A DNA stretch of 64,000 nt from Metarhizium brunneum (Eukaryota > Ascomycota > Sordariomycetes > Hypocreales > Clavicipitaceae). Every line of letters begins with the position of its first letter. Within the stretch, counting starts at the first letter, position 1. Under the pieces are notes generated by a model that saw only the letters and a program-made list of their open reading frames with translations, searched no databases and had not been told where the DNA came from. Of this stretch, positions 10,811 through 23,407 are shown one piece after another. The DNA is taken from positions 2,046,001-2,110,000 of the forward strand of contig NC_089428.1 of NCBI RefSeq assembly GCF_013426205.1. The letters are read 5' to 3'. The position numbers were made by a program, and so were the translations under genes.

Positions 10811-13800
10811 TCAAAGAAAACCAAAAATATATCCCAGACCAAAGTTCCATCGTCGGACCCGGACGGTATAAATGAAAAAGTAAACCAGCCTAGACAACAC
10901 CCATTAGTCACCGAATGTCTCGGCAAATAAACAGCCACAATACTCACATCCAGTTGGAAACACAAAAGGCAATAAAGATGCCGAGATCTCTCCACTTCTG
11001 ACTCGGCTCAATGTTCAGCGAGGCCAGGTACTCGGCGCCGCTCGCATACGGGCAGTAGCTGCAGTTGTCCGTGTCATTCGGGTTGACGAGGTAGCCTCTG
11101 CCGGCGCGCGCGACGAAATCGGCCGCAAAGTCCGCACAGGTCCGGCCGGCCGGGGGGTCAAAGTAGGCAGCCTCGTTGGCGGCACACTGGACGGGCTGGT
11201 TGGCCAGGGTGGTGGCGAGAACGCCGCTGATCCAGTACGTGCTGGGATTCAAGTAGTACAGCTGGAATCGCATTAGCCGGGTTTTCGAGGACACGAGGTG
11301 TGCAAGTGTATATACGTACCCAGTATCTCCAAAAGACGTTGAGCTGGTCGTACGGGACAACCACGCCGTTGAAGAGGGAAAACATGACGAGGAAGAAGGG
11401 CAGGACGTTGCTGATGACGGTGAAGCTGGGCGCCCAGGCGCAGATCCACTGACCCCAGCTGGACTGGAACAAGAAGAAGAGCACCGTCATGAGGAAGACG
11501 TAGCCCGAGGTCAGGGAGTCGGTGGGCAGGCCCGTGGGCCAGTACCACAGCGCCCAGTAGACGACGCCGGCGACGAGGGAGCCCGGGATCTCGGACAGCA
11601 CCGAGGCGGAGCAGAAGGCGACCCAGCCGTAGATGCGGCTCGGGTACTCGCGGGCCTCCCAGAGCGCGCGGTCCATGTAGAACTTGGGCAGGATGGCGTT
11701 GAGCACGGTGGGCGGGATGAGCAGGATGAGGAACGAGGTGAACATGCGACTCTGCATGTCGTTGACGGTGTCGCCCAGCTGCCAAAAGGTGAAGCCGTTG
11801 AAGATGCCGACAATGACGGCGGTGAAGAGCTTGCCGTAAATGTACGACGGCTGGCGCCACTGGTTGACGAACATGCGCTTGGCCAGGAGCCGGGTCTGCT
11901 CCCACACGGGGGCGGCGAACTCGTGCGAGAGCACCGGGTGAGACGAGGCCGCCTGGCCGCGCTGCCGCTTGATCTGCTGGATCTCGTCGACGAGGGCCTT
12001 GTTCTCGTCCGAGACGCGCCACTGCTCGTTCCAGTGCTCGCGAGCGTCAGCGCGAGCGCCCGTCTCGACGAGGAACTCGGCCACGTTCTTGCCCTCGGGG
12101 CAGTGGGCGCCCCGGGCGGCGAAGTAGTCGACGACGGCGTGGCCGTTGCGGCCGACGGGGCCAAAGTAGAAGACGTTGCCGCCGGGGTTGAGCGCGAGGA
12201 TCTTGTCAAACTGCTCGATGAGCTCCGACGACGGCTGGTGGATGGTGCACACGACGGCCTGCCCGGACGCGCAGAGCTTGCGGAGGAAGCGCACGATGGA
12301 ATAGGCCGCCTGCGAGTCGAGGCCGCTCGTGGGCTCGTCGAGGAAGAGCAGCAGCGACGGCTTGGCCGCGAGCTCGACGCCAATCGTCAGCCGCTTCTTG
12401 GGCTCGACGCCCAGCGACGCGACGACGGCGTCCTGCAGCTCCTGCAGCTCGAGCAGGTCGATCACGGTGTCGACGTAGGCGAGCTTCTCGTGGCGCGGGA
12501 CGTCGCGGCCCTGCCGGAGGAGCGCCGAGAACTCGAGGGCCTCGCGCACCGTCGCCGACGCCTCGTGCAGGTCCATCTGCTCGACGAAGCCGGTGCGCCG
12601 CTGGAAGTCGGACGTGAGGGCCGAGCCGTCGACGAGCATGCTGCCCTCGACGACGCCCACCGTCTGCCGCTGCGACAGCGTGTTGAGCAGCGTCGTCTTG
12701 CCGGCGCCGCTGGCCCCCATGAGGGCGACCAGGACGCCGGGCTTGGCGTAGCCGTTGATGTCGTTGAGCAGCTTCTTGGGGCCCTGCGCCGCGGGCACCG
12801 TGTAGCTGATGTTTTCCCAGGTAAACACCTGCTCGCTGCGGTTGAAGGCCTCGAGGACCTCGTCGGGGGTTCTCTGGCGCGCCACCGCCGCCGCCGTCAC
12901 GTCGCCCGGCTGCGCGTGCTGCTCCTCGTCCGTCTTGTTGTCCGCCCGGGCCGCCCGCCGCGGCGTCTTGGACGACTTGAAGACGAGGGCGCCGAGGCCC
13001 GAGCCGCCAAAGGACATCTTCTCCGTGGCCAGCACCGTCAGCGCAATGTACCCGACGGTGAAGGCGATGACGATGCCAAAGTTGCGCCACAGGTGCGAGC
13101 GGCTGTACTCAAACTGCGAGGCCAGGTAGTCGGATCCCGCGACCCGGGGGTTCCCCGGATGTGATCCGGCAATGGCGCAGCCCTGGTTCTCGGGCCGAAT
13201 ACCAGGGCCCTGGGGAACGAGCTGCCCCGGCGCGCACTCCATGGTCCGGCCGGCGAATTCGTTGGTGAGGACGGCCTCGAAGGCGTAGCTGATGGGATTG
13301 ACGTAGTACAGCCAGCCAAACCAAATCTTTTGCCCGAGCAGCACGGGCTTGGCGAGCGTGTATCCGGTATAGACGATGAGCAGGTTGAGCGCGATGCCCG
13401 AGAAGCGCACGGCGTCGTCCATGGTCGGCGACACGGCCGCAAACATGCGGTACAGCGCCGTCAGGCAAATGGTGGTGACGTACACGAGGAGCATGTAGAT
13501 GAAGAACTTGCCCGCCTCGACATCCAGCCCCGTCATGAAGTACATGATGACGCTGAAGACGACCACCTCGACGGCGAGCATGGGCAGGTCGGCCAGCACG
13601 CGGGCCAGGCTCACGGCGCTCGGCCGGTAAAAGGCGTACTCGCCGTGGCGGGCGATGACGGCGCGCCCCGACACGGCCTTCATCAGCTCCGAGAGCTGCA
13701 GCCAGCCCAGGAACAGGATGGAGAAGAAGGCGACGCCGCCGCGCAGAAAGGCGCCGCCCGTGTCCGACGGCGTGTTGTAGAAGAGCGACCCGACAATGAG

Positions 13801-15471
13801 GCCGTTGCTGACAATGACGAAGAACTTGGTGTACAGCGACGTCTTGTCGCCCCAGACGAGCCAGAACTCGCGCCGCGTGCACGCCAGCACCTGCTTCCAC
13901 AGGCTGACCGTGTAGACGGACTGCTTCAGGACCGTCCGGGACTTGGCGTCGCGCACCGAGTCGACAAACGTCTGCGCGTCGGCGTGCCCCGTGTCGCGCA
14001 TGTGCTTCTCGAAGCCGCCCACGTCGTCGAGGACCACGCGGTACGCGGGACTCTCGCGGAACGCCCGCTCCAGCTCCTCGGCCGTCTTGGGGCAGCGGGC
14101 CTCGAAGCCCGGCCGGAACTGGCGCGCGTTGACGTCGCACACGGACGTGAGGAAGTCGGCCGTGGTCTGGCGCGGCGGGCAGTGGAAGCCCAGGTCGACA
14201 AAGTACTGCTTGGCCTCGCGGGCGGGACCCTGGTAGAGCATGCGGCCCTCGTCCACGACGAGCACCTTGTCCATGAGGTCGTAGATGCCCTCGCCCGCCT
14301 GGTACAGCGTGGTCAGGGTGGTGCGGCCCGAGACGTCCGTCATGATGCGCAGCGACTTGGCGTAGTTGAAGGCGGTCGAGGCGTCGAGCCCGCGCGTCGA
14401 GTTGTCCCAGCAGGTGACGGTGCTCTTGGTGGCCAGCGTCTCGGCGATGCTGACGCGCTTGCGCTCGCCGCCCGAGACGCCGCGCGTGAAGGCGTCGCCG
14501 ACGAGCGTGTCCTTGGTGTGCGCCATGGCGAACATGCGCAGGAAGGCGTCGACGATGACGTCGATGCTGCCGCGCTCGTGCTTCCTCGTCTTGGTGAGGA
14601 GCGAAAAGGTGAGCGTCTGCCCGACCGTCAGGCTGGGCATGTGCTGGTCGTCCTCGGCGTTGTAGACGGCCTCGCCGCGGAACCGCCGGTCCATCCTGGA
14701 CGACGGGATGCCGCCGTACACGACGTCGCCCTCGACGGCCTGGTACGAGCCGCGGTTGTTGGCGATGACGCGGAGGAACGTGCTGCAGCCGGCGCCCGGC
14801 CGGCCCAGCACCAGCATCATCTCGCCCGGCCGCACGACGCCGGTGAAGTCGCGGATCAGGTCGCGCGGCGTTCCGGGCCGCCGCACGTCGAGCGCCGGGA
14901 TCCAGCGGCACAGCAGCTTGTACAGGTCCGGGCCGAACGTGCCGGCAATGGCCTGCGGCAGCGTCCGCACGCTGGTCGCCGTCGCGCCCACGCCCTTGAC
15001 CGTCAGGTTCTTGAACAAGACGCCTACCTTCTTGGTCGACTCGCCGTTGTCGGGGTTGCGCTTCTCCAGGTGGCCGTCGCGGATGAACTGCTCGAGCTCG
15101 AAGCCGTCGGCGTGTGCCGTGCGCTCGCTGTCCGCCTCGTCGGCCGCCGGCGAGGACTGCTTCTCCTTGCCGCCGCCGCCGCTCCTGGCAGAGAAGATCC
15201 TGCCCATGAGTCCGTGTCCCGGCCCGGACTTCTTGTGGGCGGCCGAGGCATTGGTGCTTCGCCGGCTCAGCTCGTGCTGCAGTTCCCGGAAGTCGGCCCG
15301 CGCAGCACGCTGGCTGACGGGCCCGTCGGCGTATGTGTCCCCCCAGTATCCATCGTTGGAAGTGTCGTCTGACAGCTGCCCGTCTGTTTCGTTGTTGGTA
15401 TTCGAGGTCCTCGTGGTGTCATGGGTCGCTGGAGGACCGGACCCGGCCACTTCATCGCCGCTGCCTGGCAT
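10811..15471 (-). CDS. PDR-type (ABCG full-size) ABC multidrug transporter
   Basis: Complement of exons 15471-11320, 11261-10948 and 10889-10811, giving 1514 aa, the normal PDR length. Layout is NBD-TMD-NBD-TMD. NBD1 has the degenerate Walker A LGRPGAGCSTFLR (about residue 218), signature VSGGERKRVSIAE (about 332) and DNSTRGLDAS (about 353). NBD2 has GASGAGKTTLLN (about 918), RLTIGVELAA and LDEPTSGLDSQ (about 1042). The two C-terminal introns (58 bp each) are clear: gtacgt...cag joins FWRYW to LYYLNPSTYW, and gtgagt...tag joins NWM to LVYFFIYTVR. I start at 15471 (MPGSGDE) rather than the in-frame ATG at 15579, because the intervening 36 residues do not look like a PDR N-terminus. The product should be a plasma-membrane pump exporting hydrophobic toxicants. 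Strong GC bias at third positions creates long antisense frames. Confidence 0.95.
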
Positions 15472-18400
15472 GTTGCGCCTCTCTTTTTTTTTCGGCCGAA
15501 AGGCCCCGATGAATACTGAAAAAAACAAGCGCGTGTACAAATCGACCCAACAGCCAGACTCAATTATAGTACGGATCAAGGAGCGAGGGTTTTCTGAGTC
15601 CGGGTATAGGTGAGTGACGGTGGGATACAGGCAAGAGGTTCAAGACAGGCAGTCGCTTTGGTTCAACGGTCTGGACGCCGTTTGAACGAAGCGGCCATGA
15701 CGACAATACTTGTACTAGACGGCACTAGGCCTGACAGTTCTTCATGTTGCATCATACGCTGGAGATTAGGTACTATCTCCGGCTTGTACCGTCACCCGGA
15801 TTCACGCCATGTGGGTTCTCGACTTCTCAACCGTCTCGACATTGCCAGCTTGGGGCCGGACCCGCTCGTGATTATTATTAATGGACGCGGACACATTCAC
15901 GGACACATTTCAGTCGTGCTACTCCTCAGCATGCTGGGTCTGTCCAATTGCGGCTCCGGGGTTGAGCGGACCTGAGAGGAGTTCACAGGAATTCACGCCA
16001 TGGGTGCGGACCTGGCGTTGCAAAAGGGGCACTGGGTTGACCAGACATGGAGCAGGAAGCCGTGCCGATTTCAAAGCAGCTCTCTACTTTCAACCTGCTG
16101 TTAGGTTAGCTCCGTCCGTGGCCCGTCCACGGCACCCAGGCAGCCAATCACGAGGCCGTGTTGCGAGAATGATTCATTTCGAGTCACCTCGCATCGCCCT
16201 CCATGACCGTGCACTCCTGTCTGGTATCAGCATCCTTGATGCCCGCCAAAGCCCGCATGTCCGCCTCGTCCCGTAAAAGCTTAATCTTGGCGGCTTCCTC
16301 GCCGTTCGACTCATTGTTGGCCGAAACGTGAATGGGCCCGGCCGTTGCATTGGGTCAGCACGTCTTCTTATCGTCGCACCGCATTCTCCACGGACGCTGA
16401 CATTTGCCCGCCGTCTTGGGCTGCTGACAGCTCCTTGGCCTTGGGTCCCTTTCCGTGGCATCACATGCGAGCGAGTCTGATGGCGATGCTGGTCCTCATC
16501 TCCGAACCACCTGTGTAGCCTAATCGGACTTTGGGTTCGCGTTGCATCAGCAGAGGAGCTACCCTGGCACATTGACACATCCCATCTCTCCGACTGCCGT
16601 AAGGCTGGTGGAGGCACCCAGCAGGGGCCGACGACTAATTAGGTACTACCCGGTAATAATACATTTCAAGTAACGTTATAACGGAAGTAATTACGTACAT
16701 CTCCGTAGTTTCCTTTAACCGGGGACTGGCCAAATAAAATCCGCGTTGCTTTGTCTAGGGCTCAAATCGAGGGTCACGATGCAGGGGCTTTCAGGGCCTG
16801 CGACCGGCCATCCATATCAAATTCATCATTTTCTCCAGCCGTGGAATTTGCTCGCCGATGAAGCTGTTGAATCCAGCAATTCCACTGTCAGTCAAGTCCG
16901 CGGCTTTCTGCGCCTCACCATCGTACCGCGTCGCTGCAACGGCTGAACGTCGCGTCGACGGATATAAATGATTCGAGCACGGCATTTCTTCTTGTACCGG
17001 CTGCTCAACATCCCTTTGATTCCGAAAAGCTTTTCGCTTCTCAATAGTTGTGCCGTCTCCTTCACGCCATAGCGTCTTCCTTGCTCTACGGCGCTTGCGT
17101 AGTGTTCCATCCACCTGTCGTGGTGTTTCGACATCTGGCTCAAAGAGGGCTATCTGGTGTTTCACTCCACGCGCATTCAATGTTATTATGGAACATCAAG
17201 TGCTGGACGACAAATGCGCCGTCACACGATGGAAGCTGGAGCCGGGTTGCCCTCTTGGCCGCTATTTCACAAATCTCGGCAACACAGCCATTCCCACGAT
17301 GGTCAATCTGATCTGTACATACTACGCCGCTGCGTGTCAAAAGCAATTGCTGCCTGTAGCCTACATACTGCCAGAATTGAAGGGCAGCGGCTCTGCAAAG
17401 ACCAGAAGTGGTTGAGCTTGCGGGCAGCACGGGCATCAACCAACTTGCAACAGCGACGCAACCCAACCTCAACATTGATCTGCCCGCTAGCAAGCCCACG
17501 GCATCCTTGGCCCTCATGTTTATTGTTCTATTGTAGTGCTGCGTAGTCTGTCCATCCGAGCCCCGAATGGCAAATATGACGTGTGAACGCACGCTGGCTG
17601 GCAAATCATAATAAAAAAATAATATCTTCACGGCAATTCCCATACTGCTGAGAACTATCGTGGTCGCGGCCTCGCTAATATGCATAACAAAATTGTGAAA
17701 GGGGCTGTGAAAGATGGGCAGACTGAGCACGGAGCATCTCCAAGATGGATCAAGCGAAGGCGCTGCGTAGGTGTTGTTGTACCTTGGCTGTATTTTCTCT
17801 CTCTCTCTCTTTTTTTTTGCACGGGAACCTCATAGCTACTCTGTAGTCAAGCTGTGAAACAAATAAGCACCGTAGGATACTGTTGGGACATGGGTGCTGT
17901 TTTATATACAACTAGATGACACATTACATGTATCTAGTTTGCAAACTCGAGAAGCCGAGTTTCATCGTGGTTAAGCTGTGGTGAGGCGGATAATTGCCAT
18001 GTGATAACAAACGAGTACAAAACTTAGCAGTGTGACTATGGCAATACCCTATGCATGAAAATGCGCGATTTTGCCGAAAAGCATCCTGCTTGCTGTTGGG
18101 TGAGACCTCGTCGGTCCGACAGCTAACTGGCGCCGCCAACCCAGGAGTCGGATTTGTCTGTTTTGGCAACAAAAAGACTCCAAAGGGCTTCGGCCAAATC
18201 ACGGATAGATGTGTGAGATATTGCCCCAGGTGGCTTTGATGGCCATCCCAGCGACTGATTGCTGGCAGCTGTTTGCCAAACGAAACGCATCAATGGCGCC
18301 TCTGACGTTGGCAAAGGGTTGGCGGTGGTGTATAGGGTAGTGACTACGAGAGCCAGGCGTTGCAAAATCAACCAATAATGGCAGCTCTGCATTTCCTGCG

Positions 18401-20072
18401 CAAGCTTCGTACATTCCATCCTGGACGTCATCTTTACGATTGGGATGCCAGAACGGAACCCGCTGAAACGAATACAAACCACGAAGCAGGTGCTTTTGCC
18501 TGAATGGCGCAGAGGCGGCCGGCGATGGCACTACGTGACCGCCCCGCGACATATGGTCCAATAAGCACGTCTGGTTCTCAAGTTGTTTCGGGGGATCGCG
18601 TACAGCGAAGTGCAGAGGTGAACTGGCACATGTGGCGGCGCGTGTCGGCCGTGTGCCGGCAATATTCAGTCGTTGCATGGGTGGCACTTGTCGGGAACTG
18701 CGACATTCAAGCCGTGTTGGTCTGGGGCGGCGACCAGGTCCAATGGAAGACCGGAGCCGTCCAATACAATACAGGTTCTGTTTCCAAAACGTGTTTTGGC
18801 GCTGCAGTCGACGCGGCCAAGCCGTGATTGTCTTTGCCAGCCATGCCGTGGCGGCGCTAGGGAAGCCCGCGGCGTCAGTCAGCGTGGGTTCGGTAATTGG
18901 CAATTGGATACCAATGCCTGTGGCGTTGCATGGCTCGAGTGCATCAGTGGCGATCTTGCCAAGTAAAGTCGAACAGACGCCTCAGGCGCGTGGAGATCTG
19001 GGGAGGAGCAGCCGATGACGACGTTGTAGCGTTGCGATTATGCTCGAGAGGGTTGGCAAGTTGGATCACCAAGGGGGGTATGCAACAGCCTTGGGACGGT
19101 TGCTGTGCCAAAGGGCGCTCCGGTGCGGGCGCATTCCAACTCCCAAGATGCAGAGACGACGGCAGATGGAGGAGAAGCAGGGAATTGATGGCACTGGGAA
19201 TCTGGGATGACTGGATTCTGCATGTGGATCTCATGCGGAGGAGCCAGCTTGGCCCTTGCCCTGCTTGGACCAGAGCAGTTGGCGCCAGCTGGTTCTCACT
19301 TCAACGTTCCTGCCGAGATGGTCGGGCAGCAACGGAACCGAAACTGCTGGAGAGTGGAACTTGAAGCATCATGAGGTCCAATGCTCGAGCGGCCAACATG
19401 TACGAAGCAAAACTGCCAAAACGACCCTGTGAGGTGCGCATCGGCAGACCGTGTGCATCTACCGGCATCGGCGCGGACTCGGTGGAGTATAGCGATGGTG
19501 GCGCCGACCGACAGACCCCTGCCTGCCTTGGTCTACCCCAGATTGCCAAACAAGCATCGAGGGAAGCTATTCCATTGCGTCTTCTTCTACTGACAAACAA
19601 CCAATTCACAGACCAGGCGAATAATGCGTGAATCGACCGGATTCGGCCTTGATGGCCCCTGCCGTCCCAAACGCCGAATGACTGAATGCGCCGGACATAT
19701 TGACATGTCGAGTAGAGCTGGGCCGCTTGCACTTTCAACATGATTTGCGCCAGTGCCTGCCTCGAGTGCGAATTGACTTTGGCGCCAGACTCTTCGTCTC
19801 TCCTCCGACCTGGCAACGGCATGACGACCTCATCCTGATACAACCTCTCGGCCTCTTTTTGCGCCACCGAAACCTAAGTCTCTCTCAGTACTCTCATTCG
19901 CGTTCCCTGACCATCATCTTTAATTCTACTCAGTACACGGCTAAAGACCCATTTTCGGCCCTTCTTGGACGCCAATGCTTGCCTTGACCGCCACACATTG
20001 TCTCAACTGGCATCTGCCGACTGCAGCAACCATCCGGCCCATCGACCGTTGAGCACTTTTTACTTTGTCACC
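15472..20072. other. long intergenic stretch (4.6 kb) without a recognisable gene
   Basis: Base composition is ordinary and there are many short frames on both strands. The longest are 18199-18903 minus and 19301-19867 minus, but none has a recognisable domain, sensible amino-acid make-up or splice structure. The left part is the promoter side of the ABC pump and the right part the promoter side of the sugar transporter. A long noncoding transcript could be present, but nothing in the sequence shows one. Confidence 0.4.
17793..17818. repeat. pyrimidine microsatellite (CT)n followed by T8
   Basis: The plus strand has an uninterrupted polypyrimidine run, CT repeated and then T repeated. Confidence 0.9.
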
Positions 20073-20096
20073 ATGGGAGAACCAGAGAGGGTGTAA
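20073..20096 (+). promoter_or_regulatory. candidate upstream ORF before the sugar transporter
   Basis: An ATG in strong context (caccatgg) opens a seven-codon frame ending TAA, about 390 bp before the transporter start. A donor-like gtaagt overlaps its stop, so it could instead lie at the edge of a 5' UTR intron. Whether it is transcribed is unknown. Confidence 0.25.
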
Positions 20097-20487
20097 GTGC
20101 AGCCACCATCTCCTTGCAGACTATTGCCGATATCCAAACCTCGTCCATCTATCGTGCACATGCCACACACCACTTAGATGAACCATGTATCCACACTCAT
20201 CTGCCCCCAAGTTTCGCCTCCAATAGCTTGGGAGCGCCCATTGCCACCACTGGCACGCTCTTGGGCGAAAGCTAGCATTTCCGGTTTTGACATGGATGGA
20301 AATTTACGCTTTTCTGCATCCACCAAGCTGGCTTCGGCTTGCTCTTCTACGTAGCTTCAAGGCTTATATATAGTCTGCATCACCTCCCACATATCCTCCT
20401 TTGCAGTGTCCCCCTCCGTGTCATCAGCAGTTGAGCATCTTCCTTACTGACAAATTCACGCACTTCAGTATCCGGGGGAGAGCAATT

Positions 20488-22137
20488 ATGAGTGTTCTGC
20501 GAAGAGTTTCCCTCTCCAAGCCTTCCGGTGAGGCAGGCAAGTCGTGGCCCGGCATCGCCATTGGCTTTTTCGTCGCCTTTGGTGGCGTGCTGTTTGGCTA
20601 TGATACTGGAACAATTTCGGGTATCCTGGCCATGCCATACTGGCAGACCGAGTTTAGCACTGGATACATCAACCCCAAGGGGCATCTTGACGTCACGACC
20701 AACCAGGAGTCCGCCATTGTCTCTATCCTCTCCGCCGGCACCTTCTTTGGTGCCCTGGCCTCGCCCTTTCTGGGTGACTACATAGGCCGTCGGCTGGCTC
20801 TCATTATTTCCACCTGGGTCTTCAATCTTGGAGTCGCTTTGCAGGCCGCCTCGACTGCCATTCCGCTGTTCCTGGCCGGCCGGTTCTTCGCTGGCCTGGG
20901 CGTCGGCTTGATATCTGCCCTGGTCCCTCTGTACCAGTCCGAGACGGCACCCAAGTGGATTCGAGGCGCCATTGTTGGCGCCTACCAGTTTGCCATCACC
21001 ATTGGTTTGCTCCTCGCCGCCATTGTCAACAATGCTACATCCAACCGAAACGACTCGGGCAGCTACCGGATTCCAATTTCGGTGCAATTTGCCTGGTCTC
21101 TTGTTCTCTTTGGGGGATTGCTTATTCTTCCCGAGACGCCTCGCTACTTGGTTCGATCCGGGAAGCATGAAAAGGCCGCCAAAGCCCTGGGAAGGCTCCG
21201 CCGACTTCCACCGGACCACCCTGCCGTGCGCTCGGAGCTGGACGAAGTCAAAGCTCACCACGACTATGAGATGAGCCTCGGGGCTGCCACATACCTCGAC
21301 TGTTTCCGTCGTTTCAATATCAAGAAGCAATTCACAGGCATGGCCCTGCAGGCGCTTCAGCAGCTCACTGGCATCAACTTCATCTTCTACTACGGCACCA
21401 AATATTTTCAGAATTCCGGCGTGTCGTCTGGGTTTGTCATTCAAATGATCACGTCGTCCATCAATGTGGTTTCTACCATACCTGGCATGTACGCCATTGA
21501 CAAATGGGGACGGCGTCCGTTGCTCTTCTTTGGCGCTATTGGCATGTGTATATCGCAATTCATTGTCGCAATGACGGGTACATTGTCCTCGGGCCAACAC
21601 CCCAATGGCGACATTTACGTCACAAACTTGGCGGGCCAAAAGGCTGCCGTCGCCTTCTCCTGCATCTACATCTTCTTCTTTGCCTCGACCTGGGGACCAC
21701 TGGCTTGGGTGGTCACTGGCGAGATCTTTCCGCTTAAGCTCCGTGCCAAGTCTCTCAGCCTTACTACAGCCACAAACTGGCTCTTCAACTGGGCCATTGC
21801 GTACTCGACTCCCTATCTTGTCAACTATGGTCCCGGCTTTGCGAATCTGCAGTCCAAGATTTTCTTCATCTGGTTCGGTTGCTGCTTCATCTGCATTGCT
21901 TTCGTCTACTTCTTCATCTACGAAACCAAGGGCCTCACCCTGGAGGAGATCGACCTGCTCTACACCGAGGTCAAGTCTGCGAGGAAGTCAACAAAGTGGA
22001 GACCCAACGACACATGGGTGCATCGACAGAGTGTGGCCAAGCAAGGCAGTGTCGCCGGAGATGGGCCCACGACTGTGGCCGATGCCGATGGCATCCCTGG
22101 CACCTCACACTTGGAAAAGAATGGAAACACGGCATAA
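20488..22137 (+). CDS. MFS sugar transporter (SP family, hexose type)
   Basis: A single exon of 549 aa, a normal length for fungal hexose transporters. Family marks are GGVLFGYDTGTISGI in TM1, GDYIGRRLAL after TM2, GRFFAGLGVGLISALVPLYQ followed by SETAPKWIRG, QQLTGINFIFYYGT in TM7, DKWGRRPLL, and YETKGLTLEEID at the end of TM12. About twelve membrane segments are visible, with a central loop around residues 215-270. The start is the ATG at 20488 (MSVLRRVSL); upstream in-frame codons look like leader and lack an ATG. It should import monosaccharides by proton symport at the plasma membrane; the exact sugar cannot be read from sequence. It is convergent with the NIS1-like gene, with 337 bp between the stops. 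Confidence 0.93.
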   Translation: MSVLRRVSLSKPSGEAGKSWPGIAIGFFVAFGGVLFGYDTGTISGILAMPYWQTEFSTGYINPKGHLDVTTNQESAIVSILSAGTFFGALASPFLGDYIGRRLALIISTWVFNLGVALQAASTAIPLFLAGRFFAGLGVGLISALVPLYQSETAPKWIRGAIVGAYQFAITIGLLLAAIVNNATSNRNDSGSYRIPISVQFAWSLVLFGGLLILPETPRYLVRSGKHEKAAKALGRLRRLPPDHPAVRSELDEVKAHHDYEMSLGAATYLDCFRRFNIKKQFTGMALQALQQLTGINFIFYYGTKYFQNSGVSSGFVIQMITSSINVVSTIPGMYAIDKWGRRPLLFFGAIGMCISQFIVAMTGTLSSGQHPNGDIYVTNLAGQKAAVAFSCIYIFFFASTWGPLAWVVTGEIFPLKLRAKSLSLTTATNWLFNWAIAYSTPYLVNYGPGFANLQSKIFFIWFGCCFICIAFVYFFIYETKGLTLEEIDLLYTEVKSARKSTKWRPNDTWVHRQSVAKQGSVAGDGPTTVADADGIPGTSHLEKNGNTA

Positions 22138-22474
22138 AGTCGACTGGTTACGGGCATGCTTTTTGGGGTGGGTATATGTATATAGTACGTTTTCATTATA
22201 TAAGTTACTAGGTACGGAGTAGTTTACATGGAGTATCCAATTGAGCTGTTTTAATCCAAGTTCCGCCCCAAGATGATGACGAATTGACTCGTGGTGGTGT
22301 AATGCATATTGCCCCAGCTGCCAATCAACAAGAGTCTCTCGCTCATTGAATTTGTACACAAAGTCAAAAAATGGCCATGCTCGAAATGCCACCAAGTGGA
22401 CGTGGTCAGGCGCCGGCAGCCATGGGCAGACTCGAATGCCCAACGTCAAGGCGCACCCGGCCTCGCACCCGGCC

Positions 22475-23002
22475 TCACACCACAATGACAATCTCGCCCG
22501 CAATCTGCAGAAACGGCGCATGCTTGTCCTGCGTCTGCTCGTCAGTGCCCGGCTCTCTCGCCACGCCGCCACCAACCGGGTCGGAACAAGGTGACTCACC
22601 CCCCTCAGCACAAAGTGCGTAGCGACCAGCTCGGCGTACCCCACGGGGAAGGAGTCGGGGATGGTGATGTTGAACGTCTGCTCGGGCGGCTGGCCGACGG
22701 GCTGGAAGGGGCCGACCGACAGGATGGTGCCCAGGTCCTCGCCGGCGTTGGGGCACGAGCCGTCCGGGCAGGGGAGGATGCTGAGCACCACCGAGACCTC
22801 CTGCACGGTGCCGTTGTTCTGTGCCGTGTTAGTCAAGTGCTGTCAGTTCGGTTCGGGAGCAGCAGACCTCTGTCTGGACCGTCATGGCCGTGGGGGTGTT
22901 GCGGTGGACGACGGTGCCTGGTCGTGGGGACTTGATGGATAGTTGCTGCGCGGATGCGATATGGAGGCCCGCGAGGGCGAGGAGGGGGGCGAGCAGCTTC
23001 AT
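22475..23002 (-). CDS. NIS1-like small secreted protein (candidate effector)
   Basis: Complement of exons 23002-22868, 22818-22600 and 22528-22475, 135 aa, all junctions phase 0 with GT-AG introns of 49 and 71 bp. It begins with a signal peptide (MKLLAPLLALAGLHIASA). The mature part reads as the NIS1 fold: SIKSPRPGTVV, the two-cysteine segment LPCPDGSCPN, GPFQPVGQPPEQTFNITIP, ELVATHFVLRG and a final strand with GEIVIVV. Known NIS1 proteins are secreted by plant-associated fungi and interfere with host immune kinases. That family function is established; for this copy it is inference. Family assignment is from recalled pattern only. An alternative would be an unrelated beta-sandwich secreted protein. 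Confidence 0.8.
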
Positions 23003-23407
23003 GTCCGGACTGGTCGGTAGGATGTGGTGTTTTGGAGATTGGCTGATGGGGGGGATGTGACGGACTTGACGTGTTGTTTATAGGATGTGAGTGCTACTTA
23101 TATGGATCGTGTGCGGCGCGAATACAGACACACACACACACACACACACGGCCGACGACGGACCGGACGCATACATATGTAGTATTATGTACGCTCGGGT
23201 CTCGAATTTGGACCCCGCTGGTGTGTCAGGTCGGATATGGCGGGAAATTGCAATGTGCTTGGACGATTTGGGCGGCCGGCGGGGAATGGGACTGGTTGGT
23301 GTCGTTGTCTTCTTTGTTTGCTCTGCCCGTCTTATTGTCGCCTTGGCTCGTAACTGCATGTTGGTGGGACCGTGGATCTGGCCGTGGGCGCATCCGTGGG
23401 GTTGCAA
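23003..23407. other. upstream region of the NIS1-like gene with (CA)n microsatellite
   Basis: The minus-strand promoter side of the NIS1-like gene. A CA dinucleotide run lies at 23127-23149. No gene seen. Confidence 0.5.

Noticed and set aside
11923..15372. Very long plus-strand reading frames (up to 680 codons) opposite the ABC transporter
   Set aside because: They follow from the strong GC third-position bias of the transporter, are Arg/Ala/Gly/His-rich, and match no family; the minus strand is plainly the coding one.
17140..19867. Several 100-230 codon frames in the long gene-free stretch
   Set aside because: They overlap one another on both strands, lack domains and splice logic, and have amino-acid make-up like random sequence.
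20380..21639. 419-codon minus-strand frame opposite the sugar transporter
   Set aside because: Antisense shadow of a well-defined transporter; Gly/Arg/Asp-rich without family features.
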